Source: an uncultured beta proteobacterium
Lineage (GTDB): Bacteria; Pseudomonadota; Gammaproteobacteria; Burkholderiales; Burkholderiaceae_C
Length of the DNA: 46,434 bases
NCBI GenBank assembly: GCA_903845935.1
Contig: CAIMZI010000108.1
Span: 1-46,434 of the forward strand
Reading direction: 5' to 3'
Shown: piece by piece, positions 1 to 8,651 of the stretch
How the letters are laid out: each line of letters opens with the position of its first letter
How positions within the stretch are numbered: the stretch's first letter is position 1
Made by a program: the position numbers and the translations under genes
The notes under the pieces: generated by a model
What the model saw: only the letters and a program-made list of their open reading frames with translations
What the model was told of the DNA's origin: nothing
Database searches by the model: none

Positions 1-159
1 GGCACCTTGTTCTACCGCACCTTCTTTGGCGACCAGTCCCAGGTGGCCAGCCCGCCCTTGGGCGCGGCTGTAGCCACGCTGATGTTTCTGGTGATTCTGT
101 TCGGTGTGGCCGCCTATTTCCTGGTGGTGCAACGCCGCTTGCAACGCTTTGCCCTGTAA
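1..159 (+). CDS. Sugar ABC transporter permease, MalF/UgpA type (C-terminal fragment)
   Basis: The reading frame is open from base 1 and ends at TAA 157-159, so only the last 52 residues are present. They contain a hydrophobic segment (VATLMFLVILFGVAAYF) followed by a basic tail (QRRLQRFAL), typical of the last transmembrane helix and cytoplasmic end of a binding-protein-dependent sugar permease. The next gene is a second permease 16 bases downstream, and an ATPase follows, so this should be the first of the two inner-membrane permeases of one importer. The family is inferred from context, because the EAA loop lies outside the window. Confidence 0.75.
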   Translation, partial: GTLFYRTFFGDQSQVASPPLGAAVATLMFLVILFGVAAYFLVVQRRLQRFAL

Positions 160-175
160 TGCCACCAGTAACCCC

Positions 176-1054
176 ATGACACACACTTCCACACTTACCC
201 TGCCCTCGCAACGCAGCCTGCCCCGCTACGGCCTAGCGCCCAGCCGCGTGTTGGTGCACCTCAGCCTGATCGGCTACTTGCTGCTGGCGATGCTGCCGGT
301 GCTGCTGGTGCTGATGAACTCCTTCAAGAGCCGCGACGCGATCTTCAACGACCCGCTGTCCTGGCCCACCAGCGAGACCTTTTCGCTGATAGGCTACACC
401 AAGGTGATGGCGCGCTCCGACGTCTGGATGTACTTTCAGAACAGCTTCATCGTCACCGTGGCCTCGCTGTTCTTCATCCTGCTGTTTGGCGCCATGGCGG
501 CCTGGGGCATCTCGGAATACCGCTTTGCGGGAAGTCGCTGGCTGCGCTTCTTTTTTGCCTTTGGCATCATGGTGCCGATCCGCCTGGGCACCGTGTCCAT
601 CTTGCAAATCATGGTCGGCCTGAATCTGGTCAACACCCTCACTGCCCTGGTGCTGGTGTATGTGGCGCAGGGCCTGCCGCTGGCCATCATGATCCTGTCG
701 GAGTTCATGGCTCAGGTGCCCGGCGAACTCAAAGACGCTGCGCGCTGCGACGGTGTGGACGAGTTCAGCATCTTCTTCCAGGTGGTGCTGCCGCTGATCC
801 GCCCGGCGATTGCTACGGTGGCCGTGTTCACCATGGTGCCGATCTGGAACGACCTGTGGTTTCCTCTGATCCTGGCCCCGTCTGAGAACACCCAGACCAT
901 CACCCTGGGCATCCAGCAGTTTGTCGGCCAGTACGCCACCGACTGGAATGCCGTGCTGGCCTCCCTTTCGCTGGCCATCGTGCCGGTGGTCAGCCTCTAC
1001 GCCCTGTTCTCCCGTCAGCTCATCCGCGGCATCACCGCGGGTGCCGTCAAATAA
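176..1054 (+). CDS. Sugar ABC transporter permease, MalG/UgpE type
   Basis: Inner-membrane permease of a CUT1-type carbohydrate importer, 292 residues. Six hydrophobic segments are apparent, and an EAA loop (core ELKDAARCDGVDEFSIFF, then VVLPLIRP) provides the contact with the ATPase. The frame is open further upstream to 104, but that part overlaps the preceding permease; ATG 176 (MTHTSTLTL) gives a normal family length and follows the upstream stop by 16 bases. The ATPase gene follows 19 bases downstream. With the adjacent kinase and SIS-domain genes, the substrate is probably an amino sugar or its oligomer, but specificity cannot be read from the permease. Confidence 0.9.
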   Translation: MTHTSTLTLPSQRSLPRYGLAPSRVLVHLSLIGYLLLAMLPVLLVLMNSFKSRDAIFNDPLSWPTSETFSLIGYTKVMARSDVWMYFQNSFIVTVASLFFILLFGAMAAWGISEYRFAGSRWLRFFFAFGIMVPIRLGTVSILQIMVGLNLVNTLTALVLVYVAQGLPLAIMILSEFMAQVPGELKDAARCDGVDEFSIFFQVVLPLIRPAIATVAVFTMVPIWNDLWFPLILAPSENTQTITLGIQQFVGQYATDWNAVLASLSLAIVPVVSLYALFSRQLIRGITAGAVK

Positions 1055-1073
1055 ATTTAGTCGGAGTTACCCC

Positions 1074-2213
1074 ATGGCAAGCGTTACCCTCAACAAACTC
1101 TCCAAGAGCTACGGCAACACCCCGGTGCTGCACAACATTGATCTGCACATCGCACACGGCGAACTGGTGGTGCTGGTCGGGCCGAGTGGCTGCGGAAAAT
1201 CGACACTCTTGCGCGTGCTCTGCGGCCTCGAAGACATCAGCAGCGGCGAACTCCGCATCGATGCCGATGTGGTCAACACCCTGTCGCCCGCCGAGCGCGG
1301 CATTGCCATGGTGTTCCAAAGCTATGCCCTGTATCCGCACATGAATGTGTTCAAGAACATGGCCTTTGGCCTGAAGATTCAGGGTTCCAGTAAAGAAGAT
1401 ATTGCCCAGCGCGTGCAGGCCGCCGCCGAGGTGCTGCACATCGACCATTTACTGGATCGCCTGCCGCGCGAACTCTCAGGCGGCCAGCGCCAGCGCGTGG
1501 CCATAGGACGCGCCATTGTGCGCAAACCACGTCTGTTTCTGTTTGACGAGCCGCTATCCAACCTGGATGCGTCGCTGCGTGCCAAGACGCGCATCGAGCT
1601 CTCCCGCCTGCACCGCGAGTTGGCCGCCACCATGGTGTATGTGACGCACGACCAGGTGGAAGCCATGACGCTGGGCGACAAGATCGTGGTGCTCAACGAA
1701 GGCCATGTGCAGCAGGCCGGCACCCCGCTCACGCTCTACCAGCAGCCCGCCAACCGCTTTGTCGCCACCTTTATCGGCTCGCCCACCATCAACCTGCTGC
1801 CGGCCCGCGTGCTGGAGGCCAGCAGTGGCGGCGTGCGCCTGCGCCTGGACGACGGCAGCCAGGTGCTGGCCCTGGTGGACGGCAGCCAGTTGCAGACCGG
1901 CGAATCGGTGGAGATCGGGCTGCGCCCGGAGCATTGCAGGGTGGATGCAAGCACCGCCCACTCCGGATCGAAAGACACTTCGTTGCATGCCGAAATCGCC
2001 CTGGTCGAGCACCTAGGCGAATCGAATCTGCTCTACCTCAAAACCGATATTGGCCAGAAATTGATTGTGCGCGGCGACGGCAATGCCGCCGTGCGCCTGG
2101 GCGATTCGGTCATCGTGCGGGCCGGCCCCGAGTCGATCTACCTGTTTCGCGCCGATGGCACGGCCGCACCGCGCCTGCGCCCGGGCAATATGCGCAGCGC
2201 CCATGTTCACTGA
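1074..2213 (+). CDS. Sugar ABC transporter ATP-binding protein (MalK/UgpC family)
   Basis: Cytoplasmic ATPase of the importer, 379 residues. Walker A GPSGCGKST is at residues 36-44, the signature LSGGQRQ starts at 134, and Walker B LFLFDEP is at 154-160 followed by SNLD. The last ~130 residues form the C-terminal regulatory (TOBE/MOP-like) domain usual for MalK/UgpC proteins (IGLRPEHCR motif). The start is ATG 1074 (MASVTL) behind a GGAG ribosome-binding site at 1062-1065; the longer open frame overlaps the permease. Proteins of this type often serve several sugar importers, so the substrate is inferred only from the neighbours. Confidence 0.93.
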   Translation: MASVTLNKLSKSYGNTPVLHNIDLHIAHGELVVLVGPSGCGKSTLLRVLCGLEDISSGELRIDADVVNTLSPAERGIAMVFQSYALYPHMNVFKNMAFGLKIQGSSKEDIAQRVQAAAEVLHIDHLLDRLPRELSGGQRQRVAIGRAIVRKPRLFLFDEPLSNLDASLRAKTRIELSRLHRELAATMVYVTHDQVEAMTLGDKIVVLNEGHVQQAGTPLTLYQQPANRFVATFIGSPTINLLPARVLEASSGGVRLRLDDGSQVLALVDGSQLQTGESVEIGLRPEHCRVDASTAHSGSKDTSLHAEIALVEHLGESNLLYLKTDIGQKLIVRGDGNAAVRLGDSVIVRAGPESIYLFRADGTAAPRLRPGNMRSAHVH

Positions 2214-2217
2214 AGCC

Positions 2218-3120
2218 ATGTCCTTCCACACAGGCCCCTGTCGGCCACACGCGGTCCTGTACCATATCGGGATAGATGGGGGTGGCACCGGCACCCGCGC
2301 GCGGCTGACGCATACCGACGGCCGCTTTCTGGGCGAGGGGCACAGCGGCCCCTCCGGTCTGACGCAAGGCATTGAACAAGCCTGGACCCATATCCGCCTG
2401 GCCATCCTTGACGCCATTCAGTGCAGCGAGCTGCAAGGGCTGGCCGCACCAGTGGCTGCCAACACTGCCCTGGGTTTGGGGCTGGCTGGCGCGAACAACA
2501 CCAAGCTGCAGCAACAGTTTTTTGCAGCCAACCCCGGCTACCGCCGGTTGAAGCTGGAATCTGACGCCTACACCAGTCTGCTCGGCGCGCATGGTGGCCA
2601 GCCCGGCGCCTTGCTGGCGATTGGCACCGGCAGCGTGGGATTGGCCCGCCATGCCGATGGTCGGCGTGTGGAAGTGGGCGGCTGGGGCTTTCCCTCGGGC
2701 GACGATGGCAGCGGCGCCGTGCTGGGCCTGCGCGCCCTGAATCTGGCACAGCGGGTGCTGGACGGCAGGCTGCCAGCAGGCCCGCTGGCCGATGCGGTCA
2801 TTGCCGCCACGGGCAGCACGCCCCAGGCCGTGCTGGGCTGGAGTTGCAGCGCCAGCCAGAACCGCTTTGCCACGCTGGCACCGCTGATTTTTGAGCATGC
2901 CGAGCGCGACCCGCAGGCCGCCGCCTTGATCGATTACGCGCTGTACAGCATAGAAGACATGGCGCAGACGCTGGACCCGGACCATGTCTTGCCCCTGGCC
3001 ATCCTGGGCAGCCTGGGCAAACGCCTGGCACCGAGGCTTTCCGCCCGCACCTTGCGCCGCGTGGTGCCCGCACAGGGCGATGACATAGACGGCGCACTGG
3101 CCCTGTGCCTACACGCCTAA
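2218..3120 (+). CDS. BadF/BadG-type ATPase, probable glucosamine kinase (GspK-like)
   Basis: Predicted sugar kinase of the ASKHA fold, 300 residues. The N-terminus has the phosphate-1 loop IGIDGGGTGTRA, followed by an ESDAYTSL segment, the second phosphate motif LLAIGTGSVGL, and GGWGFPSGDDGSGA, typical of GlcNAc/glucosamine kinases. It would phosphorylate glucosamine or N-acetylglucosamine with ATP after uptake. ATG 2218 (MSFHTG) was chosen; ATG 2203 in the same frame overlaps the ATPase gene by 11 bases and cannot be excluded. The position between the sugar ATPase and a GlmS-like SIS gene supports an amino-sugar role. GlcNAc kinase versus glucosamine kinase cannot be separated by sequence reading. 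Confidence 0.8.
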   Translation: MSFHTGPCRPHAVLYHIGIDGGGTGTRARLTHTDGRFLGEGHSGPSGLTQGIEQAWTHIRLAILDAIQCSELQGLAAPVAANTALGLGLAGANNTKLQQQFFAANPGYRRLKLESDAYTSLLGAHGGQPGALLAIGTGSVGLARHADGRRVEVGGWGFPSGDDGSGAVLGLRALNLAQRVLDGRLPAGPLADAVIAATGSTPQAVLGWSCSASQNRFATLAPLIFEHAERDPQAAALIDYALYSIEDMAQTLDPDHVLPLAILGSLGKRLAPRLSARTLRRVVPAQGDDIDGALALCLHA

Positions 3121-3170
3121 GCGTCTCTACCTGACGACGAATTTCTACCACCCCATTATCCATTCCAACC

Positions 3171-4199
3171 ATGACCACCTTGATGTTGTCCGAGGCCTTG
3201 TCTGCGCCTCACCATGTCTCTCTGCTGCTTGCGTCCGACGCAGATTCCTACCAGGCACTGGCTGCTCACATGCGCACCCGGCCCCCGCGCGCCGTGGTGA
3301 CGGTGGCACGTGGCAGCTCGGACCATGCCGCCGCCTATCTGGCCTATCTGGTGATGTCGCGCAGTGGGCAACTCGTGACATCGCTGCCCATGTCGCTGTT
3401 AACGCTGTACCGGGCGCCGGTGGCATCCAGAGGCCTGCTGGCCATCACGGTGTCGCAGTCAGGGCGCAGCGTGGACCTGATTGAGCCCATGCAAATTTTC
3501 AAGCAGGCCGATGCCGACTCCGTGGCTCTGGTGAACGATGTCACGTCGCCCCTGGCACAGGCGGTGGACTGGTGCATGCCCCTGCCTGCCGGAATCGAGC
3601 AAAGTGTGGCCGCCACCAAAAGCTTTATCTGCAGCCTGGTAGCCGCCGCACGCCTGAGCGCGCACTGGCCGCTGGGCGAGCATGGTGAACTGCTGCAAGC
3701 ACTGCAAAGCCTGCCGCAGGCGCTGGAGCACGCCTGCACACAAGACTGGTCTTGCGCCGTAGAGCGGCTCAGCCGCGCCGAACGGCTGATGGTGATAGGC
3801 CGCGGCCCTGGCTTGGCGATTGCGCAAGAGGCGGCGCTGAAGTTCAAGGAAACCTGCGGCATACAGGCCGAAGCCTTCAGCTCCGCCGAGGTTCAGCACG
3901 GCCCCATGGCCTTGGTGGCGGCAGACTACCCGATGTTGGTATTTGCACCGCGTGGCCCGGCGCAGGCTGGCCTGATCGCATTGGCTGCTGAAATGCGCGA
4001 GCGCGGTGCCCATGTGCTGCTGGCCGCTCCGCCCGACGTGGCCCAGCGCCAACTCACGCTCAGCCCGGCACCGCATCCGGACCTGGACCCCATCACTGCC
4101 ATCCAGAGTTTTTATCTGCTGGTGGAGGCGGTGTCGCGGGCACGCGGACTCAACCCCGATAAACCGCCGCATCTGGCCAAGGTGACGTCTACGCGCTGA
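3171..4199 (+). CDS. SIS-domain sugar isomerase/deaminase (GlmS-like, NagB-II type)
   Basis: 342 residues with two SIS domains but no glutamine amidotransferase domain. The first SIS domain has ARGSSDHAAAY and SQSGRSVDL. The second has IGRGPGLAIAQEAALKFKET and EAFSSAEVQHGP, which match the isomerase half of GlmS and carry its catalytic Glu/His region. Stand-alone proteins of this kind act as glucosamine-6-phosphate deaminases (NagB-II), feeding fructose-6-phosphate and ammonia into central metabolism. It lies 50 bases after the kinase and is the last gene of the operon. AgaS-type isomerases are an alternative. The reaction is inferred from family and context. Confidence 0.83.
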   Translation: MTTLMLSEALSAPHHVSLLLASDADSYQALAAHMRTRPPRAVVTVARGSSDHAAAYLAYLVMSRSGQLVTSLPMSLLTLYRAPVASRGLLAITVSQSGRSVDLIEPMQIFKQADADSVALVNDVTSPLAQAVDWCMPLPAGIEQSVAATKSFICSLVAAARLSAHWPLGEHGELLQALQSLPQALEHACTQDWSCAVERLSRAERLMVIGRGPGLAIAQEAALKFKETCGIQAEAFSSAEVQHGPMALVAADYPMLVFAPRGPAQAGLIALAAEMRERGAHVLLAAPPDVAQRQLTLSPAPHPDLDPITAIQSFYLLVEAVSRARGLNPDKPPHLAKVTSTR

Positions 4200-4263
4200 A
4201 GGCAAGGGGCACGGTGACAGTACCACTGCCCCAAAAGTCCCGCAGGCGAAAGTGACGCACAAA

Positions 4264-4297
4264 CGAAAAACCCCTCAAACATTTCTGTCTGAGGGGT
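4264..4297 (-). terminator. Rho-independent terminator of tRNA-Arg
   Basis: Read on the minus strand, the sequence forms a 7-bp stem CCCCTCA/TGAGGGG (4290-4296 with 4271-4277) followed directly by TTTTTCGTTT. It lies a few bases beyond the CCA end of tRNA-Arg, so it should end that transcript. On the plus strand the hairpin is followed by a poor T tract. Confidence 0.8.
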
Positions 4298-4303
4298 ATC
4301 GTT

Positions 4304-4380
4304 TGGTGCGGCTGGCAGGAATTGAACCCACGACCCCTTGGTTCGTAGCCAAGTACTCTATCCAACTGAGCTACAGCCGC
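4304..4380 (-). tRNA. tRNA-Arg (anticodon ACG)
   Basis: The minus strand folds as a complete cloverleaf. The acceptor stem is GCGGCTG/CAGCCGC, the D-arm has AGCTCAGTTGGATAGAG, the anticodon stem-loop is TTGG-CTACGAA-CCAA with anticodon ACG, the T-loop is GGTTCAATTCC, the discriminator is A, and CCA is encoded (4304-4306). ACG tRNA-Arg is normally edited to ICG by TadA and reads CGU, CGC and CGA codons. Confidence 0.97.
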
Positions 4381-4390
4381 TGAGCTTCAA

Positions 4391-4396
4391 ATTATA
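4391..4396 (-). promoter_or_regulatory. Candidate -10 box for tRNA-Arg
   Basis: On the minus strand a perfect TATAAT lies 10 bases before the tRNA-Arg 5' end. No clear TTGACA-like -35 is visible at the usual 16-18 base spacing, so the call rests on the -10 box and its position in an AT-rich gap between the two tRNAs. Confidence 0.5.
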
Positions 4397-4530
4397 GCAG
4401 TGATTTAACGCGGTTTCTGCTAAGTCCGAAATGAGATTCGATATTTCGAATCTTTTTACGCCGACCAGTGTCAACAAAAAAAACCGCTACTTTTCGGCAA
4501 CAGGCTTTTCCAATCTGACGCGGGTTCGGA

Positions 4531-4607
4531 TGGTGGGCCGTCACAGACTTGAACTGTGGACCAAAGGATTATGAGTCCTCTGCTCTAACCAACTGAGCTA
4601 ACGGCCC
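4531..4607 (-). tRNA. tRNA with CAT anticodon, probably tRNA-Ile2 (lysidine type)
   Basis: Complete cloverleaf on the minus strand: acceptor stem GGGCCGT/ACGGCCC, D-arm AGCTCAGTTGGTTAGAG, anticodon stem-loop AGGA-CTCATAA-TCCT, T-loop AGTTCAAGTCT, discriminator A, encoded CCA. A CAT anticodon may belong to initiator Met, elongator Met or Ile2. The C4-G69 and C5-G68 acceptor pairs, which are recognition features for the lysidine synthetase TilS in E. coli tRNA-Ile2, and the TTGGTC variable region resemble Ile2 more than elongator Met. The first base pair G1-C72 argues against initiator tRNA. Automatic annotation may label it tRNA-Met. Confidence 0.88.
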
Positions 4608-4620
4608 AACCGAAGGCGTG

Positions 4621-4648
4621 ATTGTAAGGGCTGGGCGTGGTCTTCAAA
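4621..4648 (-). promoter_or_regulatory. Candidate promoter of the CAT tRNA
   Basis: On the minus strand TACAAT (4621-4626) is preceded by TTGAAG (4642-4647) with a short 15-base spacer, 14 bases before the tRNA 5' end. The spacer is below the optimum, so this is only a candidate. Confidence 0.35.
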
Positions 4649-4727
4649 ATTCCGCCCCGTCGCACCCAAGCTGGGTAAAATTCCAGGGCGCGTATGGTGC
4701 CGCCAAGAATGGCAAGGGGAAACTTCA

Positions 4728-5000
4728 TTGAGCGAATCTGCAATTGAGCAACATAAAGAGACGACTGCCATCCTGGTGTCGGTGCTGATGCACGACGGTT
4801 CGCGCTATCGCGGTTACATCCACCTGCCGGAGAAGCACCGGCTTCAAGACCTGCTCAATGATCCGCGCGGCTTTATCCCGATTGAACCGGCCGCAGGCAA
4901 TGATGCTGTGACGATTGTTGCCAAGCACTTTATTGTGTCGATTGAAGAGCTTCGCGAAGGAAGCCCTACCTTCGGTCTGAGCACCATTTCTTTGTCCTGA
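4728..5000 (+). CDS. Conserved hypothetical protein, small, TTG start
   Basis: 90 residues, soluble, no signal peptide and no cysteine. The start is TTG 4728 (SESAIEQHK), chosen because a strong AAGGGGA ribosome-binding site ends 7 bases upstream and no ATG is suitably placed. The N-terminal half (ILVSVLMHDGSRYRGYIHLPEK) looks like a short beta-rich domain; the rest has RLQDLLND and FIPIEPAAG. The sequence resembles small uncharacterised bacterial proteins of the DUF6812 kind, but I am not certain of that. It lies alone between the tRNAs and hrcA, convergent with hrcA (43-base gap). No function can be assigned. Confidence 0.75.
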   Translation: MSESAIEQHKETTAILVSVLMHDGSRYRGYIHLPEKHRLQDLLNDPRGFIPIEPAAGNDAVTIVAKHFIVSIEELREGSPTFGLSTISLS

Positions 5001-5043
5001 ACACGTGTCTCGACCCTGGCCATGCGCTTGAAGGCGCGGCGCC

Positions 5044-6060
5044 CTATCCGCCCTGCTTGTGATAGCTTAGGGCGTTGCTGACCAGCTTGGAGGTAATGTC
5101 CACGATCTGGATCATGCGCTCATAAGGCATGCGCGTCGGGCCTATCACGCCCAAGGTGCCGACCACCTTGCCATCTACCTCATAGGGGCTACTGACGATG
5201 GACAGGTCTTCAAACGGTATGACCTGACTTTCACCGCCGATAAAGATGCGCACGCCTTCGGCCTGACCGGCACTATCGAGCAGGCGCATGATCTGGGCCT
5301 TTTGCTCAAACAGATCAAAGGCCCGGCGCAAATGGCCCATGTCGCTGGAAAAGTCGGACACCGACAGCAGATTGCGCTCGCCGGAAATCACCACCTCGTC
5401 CTGCCCTTCACTGATGGCCTCTGAGCTGACATTGACCGCCGCCTGCATCAGGCTGGCGATTTCGGAGCGCAGACTTTCCACCTCGCCCTGCAGGTTGGCG
5501 CGCACCTGATCGATGTCCAGCCCGACATAGTGGCTGTTGAGGAAGTTAGCCGCTTCAACCAACTGCGCCTGGGTGTAGTCGACCTCGGTATAGATGACGC
5601 GGTTTTGCACATCGCCCTCGGGCGAGACGATGATGACCAGCAAGCGCTTTTCCGACAGCCGCAGGAACTCCATGTGGCGAAACGCTGAAGAGCGCCGGGG
5701 TGCAATCACCACGCCGACAAATTGCGACAGGCTCGAAAGCAGATTGGCCGCATTGGAAATCACTTTTTGCGGCTGATCGGGTGCCAGGCTGTGCGACGAA
5801 TACTGCGCCGGTTGCACCGTCAGCATGGTGTCCACAAACAGGCGATAACCGCGCGCCGTGGGGATGCGTCCGGCCGAGGTGTGAGGGCTGACGATCAGGC
5901 CCAGGTCTTCCAGGTCCGACATGACGTTGCGGATGGTAGCAGGCGACAATTCCATGCCCGCTGCCCTGGACAGGGTCCGGCTGCCCACCGGCTGCCCATC
6001 GGCTATGTAACGCTCCACCAGCGCCTTCATCAACATCTTGGAACGATCATCTAGCATCAT
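5044..6060 (-). CDS. hrcA: Heat-inducible transcription repressor HrcA
   Basis: 338 residues, normal family length. The N-terminal winged helix is clear ([20 protein letters not shown], then [18 protein letters not shown] and [16 protein letters not shown]), followed by the GAF-like dimerisation domain with a C-terminal [18 protein letters not shown] block. HrcA represses groESL and dnaK operons by binding CIRCE inverted repeats and is kept active by GroEL. No CIRCE element was found next to this gene or elsewhere in the window, so its targets lie outside. Two consecutive ATG codons begin the frame; 6060 is the outer one. It is divergent from nadK with only 35 bases between. Confidence 0.97.
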   Translation of the reverse strand: MMLDDRSKMLMKALVERYIADGQPVGSRTLSRAAGMELSPATIRNVMSDLEDLGLIVSPHTSAGRIPTARGYRLFVDTMLTVQPAQYSSHSLAPDQPQKVISNAANLLSSLSQFVGVVIAPRRSSAFRHMEFLRLSEKRLLVIIVSPEGDVQNRVIYTEVDYTQAQLVEAANFLNSHYVGLDIDQVRANLQGEVESLRSEIASLMQAAVNVSSEAISEGQDEVVISGERNLLSVSDFSSDMGHLRRAFDLFEQKAQIMRLLDSAGQAEGVRIFIGGESQVIPFEDLSIVSSPYEVDGKVVGTLGVIGPTRMPYERMIQIVDITSKLVSNALSYHKQGG

Positions 6061-6095
6061 GTCATTCTAGTGATGTTTAATGATCTAATTTACAG

Positions 6096-6998
6096 ATGAA
6101 GATGCCCTCCCAATTTCGCCAGGTCGCACTGGTTGGCAAGTACCAAACCACCATCTCCGGCCCGGCGGGCGCGCACTCGCGCCAGGCGCTGGAGGAGATT
6201 GCCGACTACCTAATGGACCTGGGCTGCGATGTCGTGCTGGAGGCCGACACCGCATCCAACATGGGAATGAGCCGTCACACCACGCTGGACCTGGACGGCA
6301 TTGGCGCGCAGTGCGACCTGTGCCTGGTGGTGGGTGGGGACGGCACCATGTTGGGCATTGGCCGACAACTGGCGCAGCACCGGGTACCGCTGATCGGTAT
6401 CAACCAAGGGCGTCTGGGTTTTATTACCGACATTCCATTTGAACATTACAAAACAGTGCTGCAGCCCATGCTGGGTGGCGAGTACGAGGAGGATCAGCGC
6501 AGCCTGATCCGCGGCCGCGTGATGCGCGACGGCATTTGCGTGTTCAGCGCGCTGGCCATGAACGACGTGGTGGTAAACCGCGGTGCCAGCTCCGGGATGG
6601 TGGAGCTGCGCGTGGAGGTGGACGGACACTTTGTGGCCAACCAGCGCGCCGACGGCCTGATCATTGCCTCACCGACCGGCTCCACGGCCTACTCCCTGTC
6701 GGCTGGCGGGCCGCTGATGCACCCGGCGATTGACGGTTGGGTGATCGTGCCGATTGCGCCGCACACGCTGTCGAACCGGCCGATTGTGCTGACCAGCGCC
6801 GGTGAAATTGCGGTGGAGATTGTGGCTGGGCGTGATGCCAGTGCAAGCTTTGACACGCAAAGCCTGGCCTCGCTGATGCACGGCGACCGCATTGTGGTAA
6901 CGCGCTCCGAGCACAAGGTGCGTTTTTTGCACCCCAAGGGCTGGTCGTACTTTGATACGCTGCGGCAAAAAATGCACTGGAATGAGGGAGTCGTTTAA
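6096..6998 (+). CDS. nadK: NAD kinase
   Basis: 300 residues. It phosphorylates NAD to NADP with ATP in the cytoplasm. The diagnostic GGDG motif is at residues 80-83 ([10 protein letters not shown]), [10 protein letters not shown] follows near 103-112, and [15 protein letters not shown] lies around 192-206. Start ATG 6096 is 35 bases from the divergent hrcA start; an ATG two codons later (MPSQF) is also possible. recN begins 3 bases after the stop, so the two are co-transcribed. The hrcA-nadK-recN arrangement is common in betaproteobacteria. Confidence 0.96.
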   Translation: MKMPSQFRQVALVGKYQTTISGPAGAHSRQALEEIADYLMDLGCDVVLEADTASNMGMSRHTTLDLDGIGAQCDLCLVVGGDGTMLGIGRQLAQHRVPLIGINQGRLGFITDIPFEHYKTVLQPMLGGEYEEDQRSLIRGRVMRDGICVFSALAMNDVVVNRGASSGMVELRVEVDGHFVANQRADGLIIASPTGSTAYSLSAGGPLMHPAIDGWVIVPIAPHTLSNRPIVLTSAGEIAVEIVAGRDASASFDTQSLASLMHGDRIVVTRSEHKVRFLHPKGWSYFDTLRQKMHWNEGVV

Positions 6999-7001
6999 GC
7001 C

Positions 7002-8651
7002 ATGGCATTGAAGCGAATCGTCCTGCGGGACTTTGTCATCATCAGCGCGCTGGAACTGGATCTGGAGCGCGGCTTTACCGTGCTGACCGGCGAAACCGGC
7101 GCCGGCAAATCCATTCTGGTGGACGCGCTGCAACTGGTGACTGGTGCGCGCGCCGATGTGGGCGTGATCCGCGAGGGCGCACAGCGCACTGAAGTCAGTG
7201 CCGAATTTGACAACGCTCCGGGCCTGCAAGCCCTGCTCGAGGAGGCTGGCTTCGATGCCGGCGACAGCCTGCTGCTGCGCCGCACGGTGGATACCCAGGG
7301 CAAGAGCCGCGCCTGGGTCAATGGTAGCCCGGCCACCGCACAGCAGTTGCGCGCCTTGGGCGAATGCCTGATCGACATCCATGGCCAACACGCGTGGCAA
7401 AGCCTGACGCGGCCCAATGCGGTGCGTGGTCTACTGGATGCCTATGCCCAGCTCTCCACCACGGAATTGGACAAGCGCTGGACTGACTGGCGACTGGCAC
7501 GGGCCGCTCTGGAGAATGCCCGTCAGGCGCAAGACTCGCTGCAGCGCGAGCGCGAGCGCCTGGCCTGGCAGATTAGCGAACTCGGCAAACTCAACCCACT
7601 GGACCATGAATGGCCAGAACTCAACTCCAACCACAGCCGACTGGCCAATGGACAGGCCTTGCAGGATGCGGCCCAGGCCACGGTAGAGCTGCTGGAAGAC
7701 GCCGACAGCAATGCGCTGCAGGCGCTCAACAACGCGCTGCAAGCCTTGCAAAATCTGGCCCATCTGGAGCCCGATTTTGCCGACCCGATTGCTTCACTGG
7801 CCTCCAGCGTGGCCCAGGTGGAAGATGTGGCACATACGCTGCGCGGCTATGCGAGGCGCGCCGAGCTGGACCCCGAACGTCTGGCCGAACTGGATGCGCG
7901 CATGACGCTATGGATCTCGCTGGCAAGGCGCTACAAGCGCCCACCTGACGAGTTGCCCACGCTGTTGGCCGCTTGGCGTGAAGAATTGGCGCAACTGGAC
8001 GCTGCCGCCGATCTGCAAGGCCTGGAGGCCGCTGAGCGCAAGAGCCAGCTCGCCTTTATGGCAGAAGCCAAGAGCATTTCCGCTCAGCGCAGCAAGGCCG
8101 CGCCGCGCCTAGCCAAGGCCATCACCCAGGCCATGCAGGGTCTGGGCATGCAGGGCGGACAGTTTGTAGTCGCCTTGGAAGCCCTGCCCGAGCCGCAACA
8201 AAGCGGGCTGGAAGAGGTGCAATTCCTGGTGGCAGGTCACGCAGGAAGCACGCCACGTGCCGTTGGCAAGGTGGCCTCGGGTGGTGAGCTATCGCGCATC
8301 GCGCTGGCCATTGCCGTCACCACCAGCCAGCTCGGCACGGCGCAAACGCTTATTTTTGACGAGGTGGATTCCGGCGTGGGTGGCGCCGTCGCCGAGACCG
8401 TAGGCCGCCTGATGGGCCAGCTCGGCGCCGACCGCCAGGTGCTGGCGGTGACCCACCTGCCCCAGGTGGCGGCCTGCGCCGACCAGCACATGCTGGTGTC
8501 CAAGCAGCTGCAGGGCAAGCAAACACTCAGCACCGTGGCAGCCGTGCAGGGCGAGCAACGGGTCGGTGAAGTCGCCCGCATGTTGGGCGGCGAAAAGCTC
8601 TCCAGCACCACCTTGGCACATGCCAAAGAAATGCTGCAGGCAGGCGCATGA
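7002..8651 (+). CDS. recN: DNA repair protein RecN
   Basis: SMC-like ATPase for double-strand break repair, 549 residues, normal length. The N-terminal half has Walker A GETGAGKS at 30-37. Long charged helical stretches in the middle fit the coiled coil. The ABC signature region [16 protein letters not shown] lies near 424-439, and Walker [13 protein letters not shown] starts near 449, followed by [12 protein letters not shown]. The gene is tightly packed between nadK (3-base gap) and rapZ (4-base ATGA overlap), indicating an operon. No LexA box was identified in the short upstream space. Confidence 0.97.
   Translation: MALKRIVLRDFVIISALELDLERGFTVLTGETGAGKSILVDALQLVTGARADVGVIREGAQRTEVSAEFDNAPGLQALLEEAGFDAGDSLLLRRTVDTQGKSRAWVNGSPATAQQLRALGECLIDIHGQHAWQSLTRPNAVRGLLDAYAQLSTTELDKRWTDWRLARAALENARQAQDSLQRERERLAWQISELGKLNPLDHEWPELNSNHSRLANGQALQDAAQATVELLEDADSNALQALNNALQALQNLAHLEPDFADPIASLASSVAQVEDVAHTLRGYARRAELDPERLAELDARMTLWISLARRYKRPPDELPTLLAAWREELAQLDAAADLQGLEAAERKSQLAFMAEAKSISAQRSKAAPRLAKAITQAMQGLGMQGGQFVVALEALPEPQQSGLEEVQFLVAGHAGSTPRAVGKVASGGELSRIALAIAVTTSQLGTAQTLIFDEVDSGVGGAVAETVGRLMGQLGADRQVLAVTHLPQVAACADQHMLVSKQLQGKQTLSTVAAVQGEQRVGEVARMLGGEKLSSTTLAHAKEMLQAGA

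Noticed and set aside
2110..2985. 291-codon frame antisense to the kinase gene
   Set aside because: No ribosome-binding site, shadow composition, and the plus frame carries the sugar-kinase motifs.
4304..4607. tRNA genes as an attachment site for an integrated element
   Set aside because: No integrase and no repeated tRNA 3' end nearby; the flanking genes are housekeeping.
5001..6095. CIRCE element controlling hrcA
   Set aside because: No TTAGCACTC-N9-GAGTGCTAA inverted repeat near hrcA.
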